Source of the DNA: Bacteroidota bacterium | GTDB lineage: Bacteria > Bacteroidota > Bacteroidia > B-17B0 > Aurantibacillaceae | Direction: 5' to 3' | Assembly: GCA_018267825.1 (NCBI GenBank) | Contig: JAFDXR010000020.1 | Location: 1-64,000 of the forward strand | Length of the DNA: 64,000 bases | Part shown: piece after piece, positions 24,017-33,349 of the stretch | How positions within the stretch are numbered: position 1 is the first letter of the stretch | Layout of the letters: each line of letters opens with the position of its first letter | Position numbers and translations under genes: made by a program | The notes under the pieces: generated by a model | What the model was told of the DNA's origin: nothing | Databases searched by the model: none | Seen by the model: the letters and a program-made list of their open reading frames with translations, nothing else

Positions 24017-26077
24017 ATGCGGAGCTCCCAACCTCTATGCTTATGGATTTGCATCGGTTTACTCTTGTCGGTAAACCTGTGTGCACAAACCGATCCCGTT
24101 TTATCACAACCGGTAGATAGTATACTGCATGTATGCGCCCGGTTCTACCAGACCGACCCTGCACGCACCCTCGGATACGCGGAACATGCCCTGCAAAAAG
24201 CCCTCCGTAATAACGACGATCTGCAAATAGGACAGTCATACGAGTACATGGGCGTTTCCCACGATTTCCTCGGCGAGTTCGATTCGGCTCTGGTATACTT
24301 CGAAAAAGCAGAACCTTACCTCAAAAAAACAGAAACACAGGTGCAATATGCCAACCTGCTTCGTTCCCGTGCCAATAGCCTGTATTCGCTGAGTCGCTAC
24401 AAAGAGTCCCTGCAGGATTACCTGGCGGCCCTCGAGATCATCCGGAAAACAGACCGTAAACGCGACGAAGCCTCCCTGCTGATGGGTGTTGGAAATGTAT
24501 ACAGCAGCATGGACCTGAAACAGGAAGCCCTGAACTATTACAACAAATCACTCGATCTGTTTCTCTCGGTCAGAGACTCCGTTACAGTTTCCTACCTATA
24601 TACTAATATAGCAGAAGTGTTTTCCGCACTGGGACGCGAAAACGAAATGATCGAATACCACCGGAAAGCCCTCTTACTGAAAGAGCATATGCACGATGAT
24701 TATGGCCTGGTGTATTCCTATAAAAATATGAGCGAAATCATGGTGAAGCTCAATCGCCGCGATTCGGCCCTTTACTTTGCCTACAGAGCCGTGGCCATCT
24801 CACAGAAGATCGATAATACGGATTTTCTCTGTGAATCTTACCAGGGCCTCGCCAATGTTTACGATCTCTATAATAATCTGGATAGTGCCAATACCTATTA
24901 TAACAAGGCCCTGTACCTGGCTATCCAGATGAAAACCCTGCGGAATCAGCATGCCGCACTTTTATCGCTTGCCAAAGTTCTGCAGAAAAAGGGAGAGTAT
25001 AAACTGGCCCTCGAACGCTTATTCGATTACGTGGCGGTGCACGACAGCCTGTATAACCTCGACATGCAGCGATCCCTGCACGAACTGCAAACGCAGTACG
25101 AAACCGACAAGAAGGAAAAAGAAATTGTATTGCTCAACGAACGCGATAAAAAACGCAAATGGATTATCTATTCGGGCATCGGCGGTTTAATTCTGCTGGG
25201 TATGCTCAGCTTCAGCCTCTTTAACCGCTACCGCCTCAAACGCCGCTCGGCTACCGAACTCGAAGCGCGTAATGCGGTCATCCAGCACCAGAAAGAAGTG
25301 GTAGAAGAGAAAAATAAAGAGATCACCGATAGTATCAATTATGCCCGCCGGATCCAGCAGGCCCTGCTTACCGGAGATTCTTACTTTACAGCGAACCTTG
25401 GCGCCGAACATTTTATATTTCATAAACCCAAAGACATTGTGAGTGGCGATTTTTATTGGGGGCTTCAGCATCACGATATGTTTTATATCGCTACTGCCGA
25501 TTGCACCGGCCATGGGGTTCCTGGAGCATTTATGAGCATGCTCAATATCTCCTACCTCAATGAAGCCGTGATCGAACGTAATATCCGCGAACCCGACCAG
25601 GTACTCCATGCCATCCGGAAAGAAGTGATCAAAGCACTGAACCCGCACGGCACCACGATCGAATCGAAAGACGGGATGGATTGTGTGCTCTGCGCGTTTA
25701 ACCTGCAGGAGATGCACCTGAGCTTTGCTGCGGCGAATAATCCGCTCTGGCTGTGTCGCAACAATTTCATGGTTGAATACAAACCCGATAAAATGCCCGT
25801 AGGAAAACACGATAAAGAGCATGAACCCTTTACCTGCCATCATGTGGAATTGCAGAAAGGCGATGTTATCTACACGTTTACCGATGGCTATGCTGATCAG
25901 TTTGGCGGAGAGAAAGGAAAGAAATTTAAATACCAGCAATTGGAAGCACTTTTACTCAGCATACATCAACTGCCGGTGCATGAGCAGGCAATCGTTCTCG
26001 AGAAGCGCTTCCACGAATGGAAAGGTAATCTAGAGCAGGTAGATGATGTGCTGGTGATTGGCGTGAAAATTATATAA
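24017..26077 (+). CDS. TPR-containing SpoIIE-type serine phosphatase (first of a tandem pair)
   Basis: The 686-residue protein has a signal peptide (MRSSQPLCLWICIGLLLSV...CAQ). About seven tetratricopeptide repeats in the periplasm follow at residues 40-340 (YFEKAEPYL, ALNYYNKSLDLF, YYNKALYLA). One membrane helix lies near 381-402 (WIIYSGIGGLILLGM), then a short coiled coil and a PP2C/SpoIIE phosphatase domain (about 450-686). The metal-binding Asp residues are in KDIVSGDFYW, TADCTGHGVPGAFMS and DVIYTFTDGYADQFGG. It should link a periplasmic protein-protein signal to dephosphorylation, typically of an anti-sigma-factor antagonist. ATG at 24017 is chosen to give the signal peptide; the upstream frame lies in a terminator. 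Confidence 0.93.
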   Translation: MRSSQPLCLWICIGLLLSVNLCAQTDPVLSQPVDSILHVCARFYQTDPARTLGYAEHALQKALRNNDDLQIGQSYEYMGVSHDFLGEFDSALVYFEKAEPYLKKTETQVQYANLLRSRANSLYSLSRYKESLQDYLAALEIIRKTDRKRDEASLLMGVGNVYSSMDLKQEALNYYNKSLDLFLSVRDSVTVSYLYTNIAEVFSALGRENEMIEYHRKALLLKEHMHDDYGLVYSYKNMSEIMVKLNRRDSALYFAYRAVAISQKIDNTDFLCESYQGLANVYDLYNNLDSANTYYNKALYLAIQMKTLRNQHAALLSLAKVLQKKGEYKLALERLFDYVAVHDSLYNLDMQRSLHELQTQYETDKKEKEIVLLNERDKKRKWIIYSGIGGLILLGMLSFSLFNRYRLKRRSATELEARNAVIQHQKEVVEEKNKEITDSINYARRIQQALLTGDSYFTANLGAEHFIFHKPKDIVSGDFYWGLQHHDMFYIATADCTGHGVPGAFMSMLNISYLNEAVIERNIREPDQVLHAIRKEVIKALNPHGTTIESKDGMDCVLCAFNLQEMHLSFAAANNPLWLCRNNFMVEYKPDKMPVGKHDKEHEPFTCHHVELQKGDVIYTFTDGYADQFGGEKGKKFKYQQLEALLLSIHQLPVHEQAIVLEKRFHEWKGNLEQVDDVLVIGVKII

Positions 26078-26092
26078 TACGCAGATAGCAGG

Positions 26093-28096
26093 ATGAAGAA
26101 ATGCTTACATGTCTGGAATAAGTGCCGCGTGATGCTGTTGCTGCTGTTGGCAGCCGGTATAGCCAAAGCCCAGATCCGGCATGAAATAGATTCGCTTTTC
26201 GGAATATACCACAATGCTAAGAACGCCGATTCGGTGCGGCTTCAGGCACTCGACGACATCGCCTGGGATTATCTTTCCGTGAACCCCGATTCAACCATCA
26301 TCATGTCGGAGGAACTGTTGCAATATGCACGGAAAGTAAAAGGACTCAAATGGGCTTCCAAAGCCTATAACATGAAGGGAACCGCCTATTTCAATAAATC
26401 CGATTATCCGCATGCCCTCGAAAATTACCAGCAAAGCCTGCAGGTTCGCGAGGAACTCAAAGACCGCTATGGTGTGGCTGTCGTGCTTGGAAACATCGGG
26501 AATGTGTACCAGGCCATTCACGATGATAAAAAAACACTCGACTATGAGTTAAGAAGCCTGCATATCATGCAGGAGATTAAAAATAAAGTGGGGATTGCCC
26601 GCGCATTGGGAAACATAGGACTTGTGTATTACAGTGCCAAAGATTATCCCAAAGCCCTCGATTATCAGCAGCAGAGCCTTACGCTCATGAAAGAGATCGG
26701 CGACAGGGAAGGAGAGGCTGTTTGCCTGATCGATATCTCCAGTATCCAGGGACATAACAAACAATACGAAGAAGCGATCGCCAGCCTGCAACAGGCCCTG
26801 CAGATAGCCCGCGAGATCAACAACGACCGCATACTGTCTGCCTGCCTCCAGGGCATTGCCAATAATTATTATAGCCAGCAGAAATTTGACCTGGCCATCG
26901 AATACCTTAAAAAATCAAACGAAGTAGCCAGGGAAGTAGGCGAGCTGAGCTTTCAGAAAAACCTTCACGAAACACTTTACCGTATTTATAAAAAGAAACA
27001 CGATCCGGTAAAAGCCCTTGAAGAATATGAACAATACGTTATCCTGAAAGACAGCATTTTTAAAGGAGACTATCAGAAAGACATTGCCCAAAAAGAATTG
27101 CAGTTTGAATATGCACGCAAAGCCACTGCCGATAGTGTGAAACATGCCAACGAAAAGCAAATCCGTGATGCAGAGTTCTCACGCCAGGAAGCCATGTTGC
27201 GCCAGGAAGAAACACTGCGCTATGTATTGTATGGCGGGCTTGCCCTCATTGCTGTGTTTGCGCTTTTTATGTTCAACCGGTTTAAAATAACCCAGAAACA
27301 AAAACACATCATCGAGGTACAGAAACACATGGTAGATGAGAAACAGAAAGAAATTGTAGATAGTATTAATTATGCAAAGCGAATCCAATATGCACTACTG
27401 GCCAATGAGGAGATGATGAACAGGTATCTCCCTGAACATTTTGTGTTTTTTAAACCAAAGGATATTGTCAGTGGTGATTTCTATTGGGCCACTGCCCAGG
27501 AAAATGCGTTTTACCTGGCTTGCTGCGACAGCACGGGACATGGTGTTCCCGGAGCTTTTATGAGCCTGCTCAATATTGGCTTTCTCAGCGAAGCGGTGAA
27601 CGAAAAAAATATCGACAAGCCCAATGAGGCTTTTAATTATGTGCGTCGGCGCCTGATAAGCTCCATCAGCAAAGAAGAGCAGAAGGATGGTTTTGACGGC
27701 ATTCTCCTCAAAATGAAGAAACAGGAGGACGCCTGGAATATTACCTATGCCGCCTCCAACAACGCGCCTGTATTGGTTTCCGGCGGCGCCATCCGAAGCC
27801 TTGATGTCGATAAAATGCCGGTTGGTAAAGGAGAACGCATGAACGATTTCAACCTCTTCGAATTACCGGTTCGTACCGGTGATATGCTTTACCTCTATAC
27901 CGATGGCTATGCCGATCAGTTCGGAGGCGAAAAAGGAAAGAAATTCAAATACAAAGCCCTGCATGAATTGCTGCTGCAGATTTCAACAGAACCTGTTCAC
28001 GTTCAGAAACAACGCCTGGCAGATGCATTTGATGCATGGAAAGGCAGCCTTGAACAGGTGGATGATGTATTGGTGATCGGGCTGCGAATAACCTGA
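26093..28096 (+). CDS. TPR-containing SpoIIE-type serine phosphatase (second of a tandem pair)
   Basis: The 667-residue protein has the same layout as its neighbour 15 bases upstream: signal peptide (VMLLLLLAAGIAKAQ), TPR repeats (HALENYQQSLQVREEL, KALDYQQQSLTLMKEI, EAIASLQQALQIAREI), one membrane helix near residue 376 (YVLYGGLALIAVFALFMF), a coiled coil (IIEVQKHMVDEKQKEIVDSINYAKRIQ) and a SpoIIE phosphatase domain with KDIVSGDFYW, CDSTGHGVPGAFMS and YLYTDGYADQFGGEKGKKFKY. The phosphatase domains are much more alike than the TPR parts, which suggests a duplication with diverged sensing. Confidence 0.93.
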   Translation: MKKCLHVWNKCRVMLLLLLAAGIAKAQIRHEIDSLFGIYHNAKNADSVRLQALDDIAWDYLSVNPDSTIIMSEELLQYARKVKGLKWASKAYNMKGTAYFNKSDYPHALENYQQSLQVREELKDRYGVAVVLGNIGNVYQAIHDDKKTLDYELRSLHIMQEIKNKVGIARALGNIGLVYYSAKDYPKALDYQQQSLTLMKEIGDREGEAVCLIDISSIQGHNKQYEEAIASLQQALQIAREINNDRILSACLQGIANNYYSQQKFDLAIEYLKKSNEVAREVGELSFQKNLHETLYRIYKKKHDPVKALEEYEQYVILKDSIFKGDYQKDIAQKELQFEYARKATADSVKHANEKQIRDAEFSRQEAMLRQEETLRYVLYGGLALIAVFALFMFNRFKITQKQKHIIEVQKHMVDEKQKEIVDSINYAKRIQYALLANEEMMNRYLPEHFVFFKPKDIVSGDFYWATAQENAFYLACCDSTGHGVPGAFMSLLNIGFLSEAVNEKNIDKPNEAFNYVRRRLISSISKEEQKDGFDGILLKMKKQEDAWNITYAASNNAPVLVSGGAIRSLDVDKMPVGKGERMNDFNLFELPVRTGDMLYLYTDGYADQFGGEKGKKFKYKALHELLLQISTEPVHVQKQRLADAFDAWKGSLEQVDDVLVIGLRIT

Positions 28097-28165
28097 GATT
28101 CTTCACTACACCACGCCCGCAATGACAAGAAGCTCTCACGCATAAGCCGAAGCCTTGGCAAAGGC

Positions 28166-28639
28166 TTACTGCACGTTCAATAAATTAATATCGAAAATCA
28201 GAACCGAATTCGCCGGAATACCATTCTGGGCCTGGTCGCCATAACCCAATGCCGATGGGATCAGCAGTTTACCAACACCGCCCTTTTTAAACAGCGGAAT
28301 ACCTTCCTGCCAGCCTTTGATAACGCCGCTCAGGTTAAACGTGGCGCCACTCGACGAGCTTTGGTCAAATACATTGCCATTGGTCAGGTAGCCTTTATAG
28401 CTCACGGTGACTTTGGAGTTGATGTTGGGTTGGGCACCCGTACCCTGGGTCGTGATCACGTAATACAAACCATCACTGCCTTGCTGGGCATTGAGATGGT
28501 TATCCGAAATATACTTGGTAATGATATTATGATCCTCGGTCGACTGGTCAATCACTTTCTTTTTCTTACAGGAAACCGTGGAAGCCAGCAACAGAATTAA
28601 AAACAGGCTACTAAAACGTAAAGTATTCATTTTGAGCAA
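28166..28639 (-). CDS. FKBP-type peptidyl-prolyl isomerase lipoprotein
   Basis: The 157-residue lipoprotein has a signal peptide with lipobox LLLASTVSC (Cys at about 24) then a Lys-rich linker. The FKBP fold at about 60-157 has KVTVSYKGYLTNGNVFDQS, GVIKGWQEGIPLFKKGGVGKLLIPSALGYG and VLIFDINLL, with the usual aromatic pocket residues (Tyr, Phe, Trp, Tyr). It accelerates proline isomerisation in the periplasm or at the outer membrane. It is convergent with the SpoIIE gene. Confidence 0.93.
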   Translation of the reverse strand: MLKMNTLRFSSLFLILLLASTVSCKKKKVIDQSTEDHNIITKYISDNHLNAQQGSDGLYYVITTQGTGAQPNINSKVTVSYKGYLTNGNVFDQSSSSGATFNLSGVIKGWQEGIPLFKKGGVGKLLIPSALGYGDQAQNGIPANSVLIFDINLLNVQ

Positions 28640-28717
28640 TATTTGAACCGGCCAAATATAGACTTTATTTGTGATTTTTCTGTAACCTTCATCACTTTAT
28701 CTGCTGTTTTGATATGC

Positions 28718-28725
28718 TATATTTG
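28718..28725 (+). promoter_or_regulatory. -7 element (TATATTTG) for pruA
   Basis: An exact TAnnTTTG match lies 54 bases before the pruA start codon. The -33 element is not clear. Confidence 0.45.
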
Positions 28726-28779
28726 ATTAAATTTGTGCTTCTTTTTTAGTCAAACATTCATTTCAAAAATCATTATACC

Positions 28780-30411
28780 ATGCCAAAAGGAATTTATAAA
28801 GTACCAACACCGGTAAACGAACCCGTAAAATCGTATATGCCCGGAAGCCCTGAACGCAAAGAACTTCAGGCTATGCTGAAAGAATTACGCAGCAAAGAAC
28901 TGGATATTCCCATGTATATCGGTAAAGACGAAGTGCGCAGCGGTAAAACCTCACGCCTGGCTCCTCCGCACGATCATAAGCATACCCTGGGCTATTTTCA
29001 TAAAAGTGAAAAACAACATATCGAACAGGCTATTGCCGCAGCGATGGCTGCCCGCGAAAAATGGGCGGATCTCAGCTGGGAACACCGTGCTTCTATTTTC
29101 CTCAAAGCAGCTGACCTGATCGCCGGACCTTACCGTGCCAAATTAAATGCAGCTACCATGCTGGGGCAAAGTAAAAATGCCTACCAGGCCGAAATCGACA
29201 GCGCCTGCGAGATCATCGACTTTCTGCGTTTCAATGTGCATTTCATGACGGAGATCTATTCCGAACAACCGATCTCCGGTCCGGGTATGTGGAACCGCGT
29301 GGAATGGCGTCCGCTCGAAGGGTTCGTATATGCCCTGACTCCTTTCAACTTTACGGCCATTGCCGGCAACCTGCCCAGCAGCTGTGCCATGATGGGGAAC
29401 GTGGTTGTATGGAAACCAAGCAATACCCAGGTGTATAGCGCTAACGTGCTGATGGAGATTTTCAAAAAAGCCGGCGTACCGGATGGTGTTATCAACCTTA
29501 TTTATCCGAGCGGACCGGATGCAGCGGAGGTGATCTTTAATCACCGCGATTTTGCAGGTATTCACTTTACAGGAAGTACAGAAGTATTCCAGAATATCTG
29601 GCAATCTATCGGAAATAATATTCATAAATATAAATCGTACCCTAAAATTGTGGGTGAAACAGGAGGTAAGGACTTCGTGCTGGCACATCCGAGTGCCGAT
29701 GCCAAAGTTGTTTCCACAGCTCTTACCCGCGGGGCATTTGAGTACCAGGGACAGAAATGTTCAGCCGCCTCACGTGCGTATATTCCGCAAAGCCTCTGGG
29801 CCGATGTGAAAAAATACATGGTGGAAGACCTGAAATCCTTTAAAATGGGGCCTACCGAAGATTTCACCAATTTCGTAAATGCTGTTATCGACGAAAAATC
29901 ATTCGATAAACTGGCATCTTTCATTGATGCTGCCAAAAAAGATCCGGCCGTGGAAATCGTTGCCGGCGGTAACTACGATAAGAGCAAAGGCTATTTTATA
30001 GAGCCAACCATCCTCAATTGCAAAGACCCCCTCTATACCACTATGTGTACAGAGCTTTTCGGACCTGTATTGTCGTTGTATGTATACGATGATGCCAAAT
30101 TCGAAGAAACCCTGAAACTGGTCGATACGACAGGTATTTACGCCTTAACCGGTTCAATCATTGCCAATGATCGTTATGCGATTGAACAGGCTACCAAAGC
30201 CCTTCAGAATGCAGCCGGTAACTTCTACATCAACGATAAACCAACCGGCGCCGTAGTAGGTCAACAGCCATTTGGGGGAGCCCGTGGCAGTGGTACAAAT
30301 GATAAAGCCGGATCAAAAATAAACCTGCTCCGTTGGGTAAGCCCAAGAACGATTAAGGAGACCTTTGTTCCTGTAACGGATTACCGTTACCCGTTTTTGC
30401 TTGCCGATTAG
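28780..30411 (+). CDS. pruA: L-glutamate gamma-semialdehyde dehydrogenase (delta-1-pyrroline-5-carboxylate dehydrogenase)
   Basis: The 543-residue aldehyde dehydrogenase oxidises glutamate semialdehyde to glutamate with NAD, the last step of proline and part of arginine breakdown. Segments include ALTPFNFTAIAGNL (cofactor site), WKPSNTQVYSA, IHFTGSTEVF, GETGGKDFVL and the catalytic-Cys loop FEYQGQKCSAASR. PFGGARGSGTNDKAG is specific to the P5C dehydrogenase type. It is the one-function form: the proline dehydrogenase domain is not fused. Confidence 0.96.
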   Translation: MPKGIYKVPTPVNEPVKSYMPGSPERKELQAMLKELRSKELDIPMYIGKDEVRSGKTSRLAPPHDHKHTLGYFHKSEKQHIEQAIAAAMAAREKWADLSWEHRASIFLKAADLIAGPYRAKLNAATMLGQSKNAYQAEIDSACEIIDFLRFNVHFMTEIYSEQPISGPGMWNRVEWRPLEGFVYALTPFNFTAIAGNLPSSCAMMGNVVVWKPSNTQVYSANVLMEIFKKAGVPDGVINLIYPSGPDAAEVIFNHRDFAGIHFTGSTEVFQNIWQSIGNNIHKYKSYPKIVGETGGKDFVLAHPSADAKVVSTALTRGAFEYQGQKCSAASRAYIPQSLWADVKKYMVEDLKSFKMGPTEDFTNFVNAVIDEKSFDKLASFIDAAKKDPAVEIVAGGNYDKSKGYFIEPTILNCKDPLYTTMCTELFGPVLSLYVYDDAKFEETLKLVDTTGIYALTGSIIANDRYAIEQATKALQNAAGNFYINDKPTGAVVGQQPFGGARGSGTNDKAGSKINLLRWVSPRTIKETFVPVTDYRYPFLLAD

Positions 30412-30465
30412 TACCTTTGTAACAAAGTTGTGGTAAGTTTAACTTTCCCATAATAAAAATATTTT

Positions 30466-30473
30466 TATATTTG
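30466..30473 (+). promoter_or_regulatory. -7 element (TATATTTG) for the outer membrane protein gene
   Basis: An exact TAnnTTTG match lies 18 bases before the start codon at 30491, implying a leader of about ten bases. Confidence 0.5.
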
Positions 30474-30490
30474 TTGCGTTTAGAGTCTGA

Positions 30491-31444
30491 ATGTTTAGTA
30501 AGAAGATAGTATTCATAGTATTAGGAGTTTGCTCATTTTACGTTCATGCGTTTTCCCAGAACTTTGTTCGGTCTACCGACTGGAAAAAGTACCGGAAGGA
30601 AGTAATCATCCAGGTTGGAGTATCCGAGTTCCTTGGAGATTTGGGTGGACGTAACCGTGCCGGAACCGACTATAGCCCGGTTGATATGGAACTGGTGCTT
30701 ACCAGGCCAGCCATATCAATGGCATACCGCTATAAAATCTTCAAAGGACTGAATGTTCATACCAACTTTAACTACATGTTAGTTGCCGGTGATGATAAGC
30801 TGACCAAAGATATCTATCGTAATAACCGTAATCTTAATTTCAAATCCAATATTTTCGAATTCGGTACCCGCTTGGAATTAGCCTATTTGTCTAATAAGGT
30901 AGGCCACCGTTACGGAATCAAGAAAACACTTTCACGCCGTATGAAATCCCGCTCATGGGAAGTAATGGGCTTTGTGGGCATTGGCGCTTTCTACTTTAAC
31001 CCGAAAGGTAGAGATCCTCTTACCGGCCAGTGGGTAAAGCTGAAACCATTACATACCGAGGGCGAAGGCCTTCCGGGTGGACCAAAAAACTACTCCAGGG
31101 TTGCTATATGTGTTCCTGTTGGGCTGGTATACCGCGTGATCCTCTCTAAAAAATGGAGCGTTGGTGCGGAATTGAATTACCGTTTCACGTTCACCGATTA
31201 TATCGATGATGTACACGGAACCTATTACGACAAGAATGCACTCCTGGCTGCATATGGGCCCCAGGCTGTACGTATGGCCGATCCAAGCAAGGGGGATATC
31301 CCGGGAGCAACTGCTCCGAATGCGGATGGAACCGGTGCACAACGTGGCGAGCATCATCACGATAATTATATGTCATTCCAGATCACTGTAGGCCGCTTTA
31401 TAACACCGAAACGAGGCCGCGCACGCTTACGTTCGAAATTCTAA
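30491..31444 (+). CDS. Outer membrane beta-barrel protein, DUF6089-like
   Basis: The 317-residue protein has a signal peptide (VFIVLGVCSFYVHAFSQ) and alternating strands typical of an eight-stranded outer membrane barrel. The opening IIQVGVSEFLGDLGGRN and the internal SRSWEVMGFVGIGAFYFNPKG are features I associate with the Bacteroidota DUF6089 family. A His-rich loop (GEHHHDNY) lies near the C-terminus. Function unknown, perhaps structural. A bidirectional terminator follows. Confidence 0.85.
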   Translation: MFSKKIVFIVLGVCSFYVHAFSQNFVRSTDWKKYRKEVIIQVGVSEFLGDLGGRNRAGTDYSPVDMELVLTRPAISMAYRYKIFKGLNVHTNFNYMLVAGDDKLTKDIYRNNRNLNFKSNIFEFGTRLELAYLSNKVGHRYGIKKTLSRRMKSRSWEVMGFVGIGAFYFNPKGRDPLTGQWVKLKPLHTEGEGLPGGPKNYSRVAICVPVGLVYRVILSKKWSVGAELNYRFTFTDYIDDVHGTYYDKNALLAAYGPQAVRMADPSKGDIPGATAPNADGTGAQRGEHHHDNYMSFQITVGRFITPKRGRARLRSKF

Positions 31445-31465
31445 TCGTTTTTTCAGGAAATAAAT

Positions 31466-31499
31466 AAAAAAAGGCAATCGAAAACGGTTGCCTTTTTTA
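31466..31499. terminator. Bidirectional terminator
   Basis: AAAAGGCAA and TTGCCTTTT, extended inward by TCG/CGG, form a hairpin with A and T runs on the two sides. It serves the convergent outer membrane protein and lipoprotein genes. Confidence 0.85.
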
Positions 31500-31516
31500 T
31501 GCGTTTTTAAATAGGA

Positions 31517-31999
31517 TTATGGAACGGTAATCTCCGGCGTAGTGATCACATTGCTTTTGTGACCTGCCTTATCATACAGGTAAGATACGTATTTTACATG
31601 CTTGATCTTTTTGCTGTGCCTGTATTGCTGAAGCCGCACGCTGATCTCACCACTGATCGCTTTACCATTGTATGCATCGGATGGCTTCTTGACAATATAG
31701 CCTGTCTTTACGGTATCATTCAGGAATGTAGAATAATAACCCACATATTTTCCGGTAACCGTATCCTTGTAATAATAATTTACATAAAGTGTTTTGGTAG
31801 TGTCATCCTGGCCGACACCGATGTCGCCGTCGCCGTCCATAAACTTAATTACGAAATCGGCAGAATCGCCCGTATAGGGATAAAAGGCTTTGTATTCAAT
31901 TTCCGGGGTCGTCGAATAGGTTTTTTTCTTGACACAGGCCCAAAAAACAAGACCAATACCCAACCCGGCAACGATATATTTTTTATATCTTGAATTCAT
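31517..31999 (-). CDS. Small lipoprotein of unknown function
   Basis: The 160-residue protein begins MNSRYKKYIVAGLGIGLVFWACVKKK, a lipoprotein signal with lipid-carrying Cys22. The mature part is a beta-sandwich-like domain with FVIKFMDGDGDIGVGQDD, an Asp/Gly-rich loop that could bind calcium, found in many short Bacteroidota lipoproteins. It lies convergent to the outer membrane barrel gene and divergent from the LuxE-like gene. No family with known function recognised. Confidence 0.75.
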   Translation of the reverse strand: MNSRYKKYIVAGLGIGLVFWACVKKKTYSTTPEIEYKAFYPYTGDSADFVIKFMDGDGDIGVGQDDTTKTLYVNYYYKDTVTGKYVGYYSTFLNDTVKTGYIVKKPSDAYNGKAISGEISVRLQQYRHSKKIKHVKYVSYLYDKAGHKSNVITTPEITVP

Positions 32000-32041
32000 A
32001 GTACAACTATCATAAAATTACACATAATTTTGTAAATACTT

Positions 32042-33037
32042 TTGTTAAATCCAGTTCAAATAGAAACCGACGTATTTGCCATCCGAACCGAAGATGATTT
32101 TAACCGCGCTGCACTTGATGTGTTCCGCTATCAGGTCGAAACCAATTCCATTTACAGGCGTTATGTGCATGCACTGAACCGCCATACCAACGACATCGTA
32201 CACTATAAACAGATTCCTTGTATACCCATTGAGTTTTTCAAAACTGCCGATGTGTTTTGCGGACAGACACTCCACGAGGAAATTTGTTTCACAAGCAGCG
32301 CTACCACCGGCATGGTTGTTTCAAAGCATCACGTTCAAAAACTCAGCCTTTATGAAACTTCATTCCTGAAGGCCTTCGAATTGTTTTATAGCGATGTGCG
32401 CGACTACTGTATCCTGGCGCTATTGCCGGGTTACCTGGAACGCAGTGGGTCTTCACTGGTATATATGGCCGAAAAACTTATACAGTTATCAGGACAGCCG
32501 GAAAGTGGTTTCTTTCTGCACGATCATGTCGGACTCATTCATACAATTCAGGAACTTAATAAGCAAAACCGGAAATTTATTCTTCTCGGCGTCACATACG
32601 CGCTGCTCGATCTGGCTGAAAATAATCTGCAGCTGGGCAACAATGCCATTGTCATGGAAACCGGCGGCATGAAAGGAAAACGACGCGAGATGGTGCGCGA
32701 AGAATTGCATGCAGTGCTTTGCCGTGGTCTCGGCGTGAAGCAGATTCATAGCGAATATGGTATGACCGAATTACTTTCACAGGGCTATTCATCGGGTGGG
32801 GGGCTGTTTGCAACACCTCCCTGGATGAAAGTATTGATAAGAGATACCAATGATCCGTTCACATATGTTGATGCCGGACGCTCGGGTGGAATCAATGTGA
32901 TTGATCTTGCCAATTTATACTCCTGTGCGTTTATAGAAACCAAAGACCTTGGAAAAACATCGGTATCCGGACGCTTTGAGGTGCTTGGCCGTTTCGACAA
33001 CAGCGACATCCGGGGTTGTAATTTACTGGTTCAATAA
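32042..33037 (+). CDS. LuxE-like acyl-protein synthetase / acyltransferase
   Basis: The 331-residue protein resembles the LuxE/acyl-protein synthetase group of the adenylate-forming superfamily: ICFTSSATTGMVVSKHHV is the nucleotide-binding Ser/Thr/Gly loop, LLPGYLERSGSSLVYM and METGGMKGKRREM follow, and HSEYGMTELLSQ has the conserved Tyr-Gly-Met-Thr-Glu. The C-terminal SGRFEVLGRFDNSDIRGCN matches the family end. It should activate an acyl group or transfer it between proteins. Here it is probably linked to lipid or cell-surface modification, not to luminescence, because no lux genes lie nearby. The only in-frame start after the upstream stop is TTG at 32042. Confidence 0.82.
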   Translation: MLNPVQIETDVFAIRTEDDFNRAALDVFRYQVETNSIYRRYVHALNRHTNDIVHYKQIPCIPIEFFKTADVFCGQTLHEEICFTSSATTGMVVSKHHVQKLSLYETSFLKAFELFYSDVRDYCILALLPGYLERSGSSLVYMAEKLIQLSGQPESGFFLHDHVGLIHTIQELNKQNRKFILLGVTYALLDLAENNLQLGNNAIVMETGGMKGKRREMVREELHAVLCRGLGVKQIHSEYGMTELLSQGYSSGGGLFATPPWMKVLIRDTNDPFTYVDAGRSGGINVIDLANLYSCAFIETKDLGKTSVSGRFEVLGRFDNSDIRGCNLLVQ

Positions 33038-33041
33038 TTGG

Positions 33042-33077
33042 TTTATACGTATAAATATATTATCTTTGTCGTATAAA
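33042..33077 (+). promoter_or_regulatory. Operator and promoter of the toxin-antitoxin operon
   Basis: TTTATACGTATAAA (33042-33055) is an exact palindrome. A further half site GTATAAA lies at 33071-33077. Between them TATCTTTG (33061-33068) is an exact -7 element. This spacing suits autoregulation by the antitoxin. Confidence 0.6.
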
Positions 33078-33088
33078 AATTAAATTCC

Positions 33089-33346
33089 ATGGATGCCAAG
33101 GTTACTTTATCTTTCGATAAAAACATTATCGAAAAAGCCAAGCGCTACGCCGAAAGCCAGAATATGAGCCTCTCGCGCATGATGGAATTGATCCTGGACA
33201 GGATTACCAGCAATCAGTACGCATCTCTCGAAGATTTTCCAATCTCCGATTGGGTCAACGAAGTTGCCGAAGGCCCTGCCGAATACAACACTTCTCCCAA
33301 AAAGTATAAGAAACAAAAAACCGAATACCGCTCCCGGAAAAAATAA
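33089..33346 (+). CDS. Ribbon-helix-helix antitoxin (VapB-like, DUF6364-like)
   Basis: The 85-residue protein starts with a strand and two helices (KVTLSFDKNIIEKAKRYAESQNMSLSRMMELIL split at usual ribbon-helix-helix lengths), as in DUF6364/ParD-like antitoxins, and ends in a flexible basic tail that would clasp the toxin. The next gene starts three bases after its stop codon and encodes a PIN-domain toxin. The palindrome upstream supports self-repression. Confidence 0.82.
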   Translation: MDAKVTLSFDKNIIEKAKRYAESQNMSLSRMMELILDRITSNQYASLEDFPISDWVNEVAEGPAEYNTSPKKYKKQKTEYRSRKK

Positions 33347-33349
33347 CCG

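Noticed and set aside
32042-33037. Bioluminescence function for the LuxE-like gene
   Set aside because: No luxAB, luxCD or related genes are nearby; the fold alone does not indicate luminescence.
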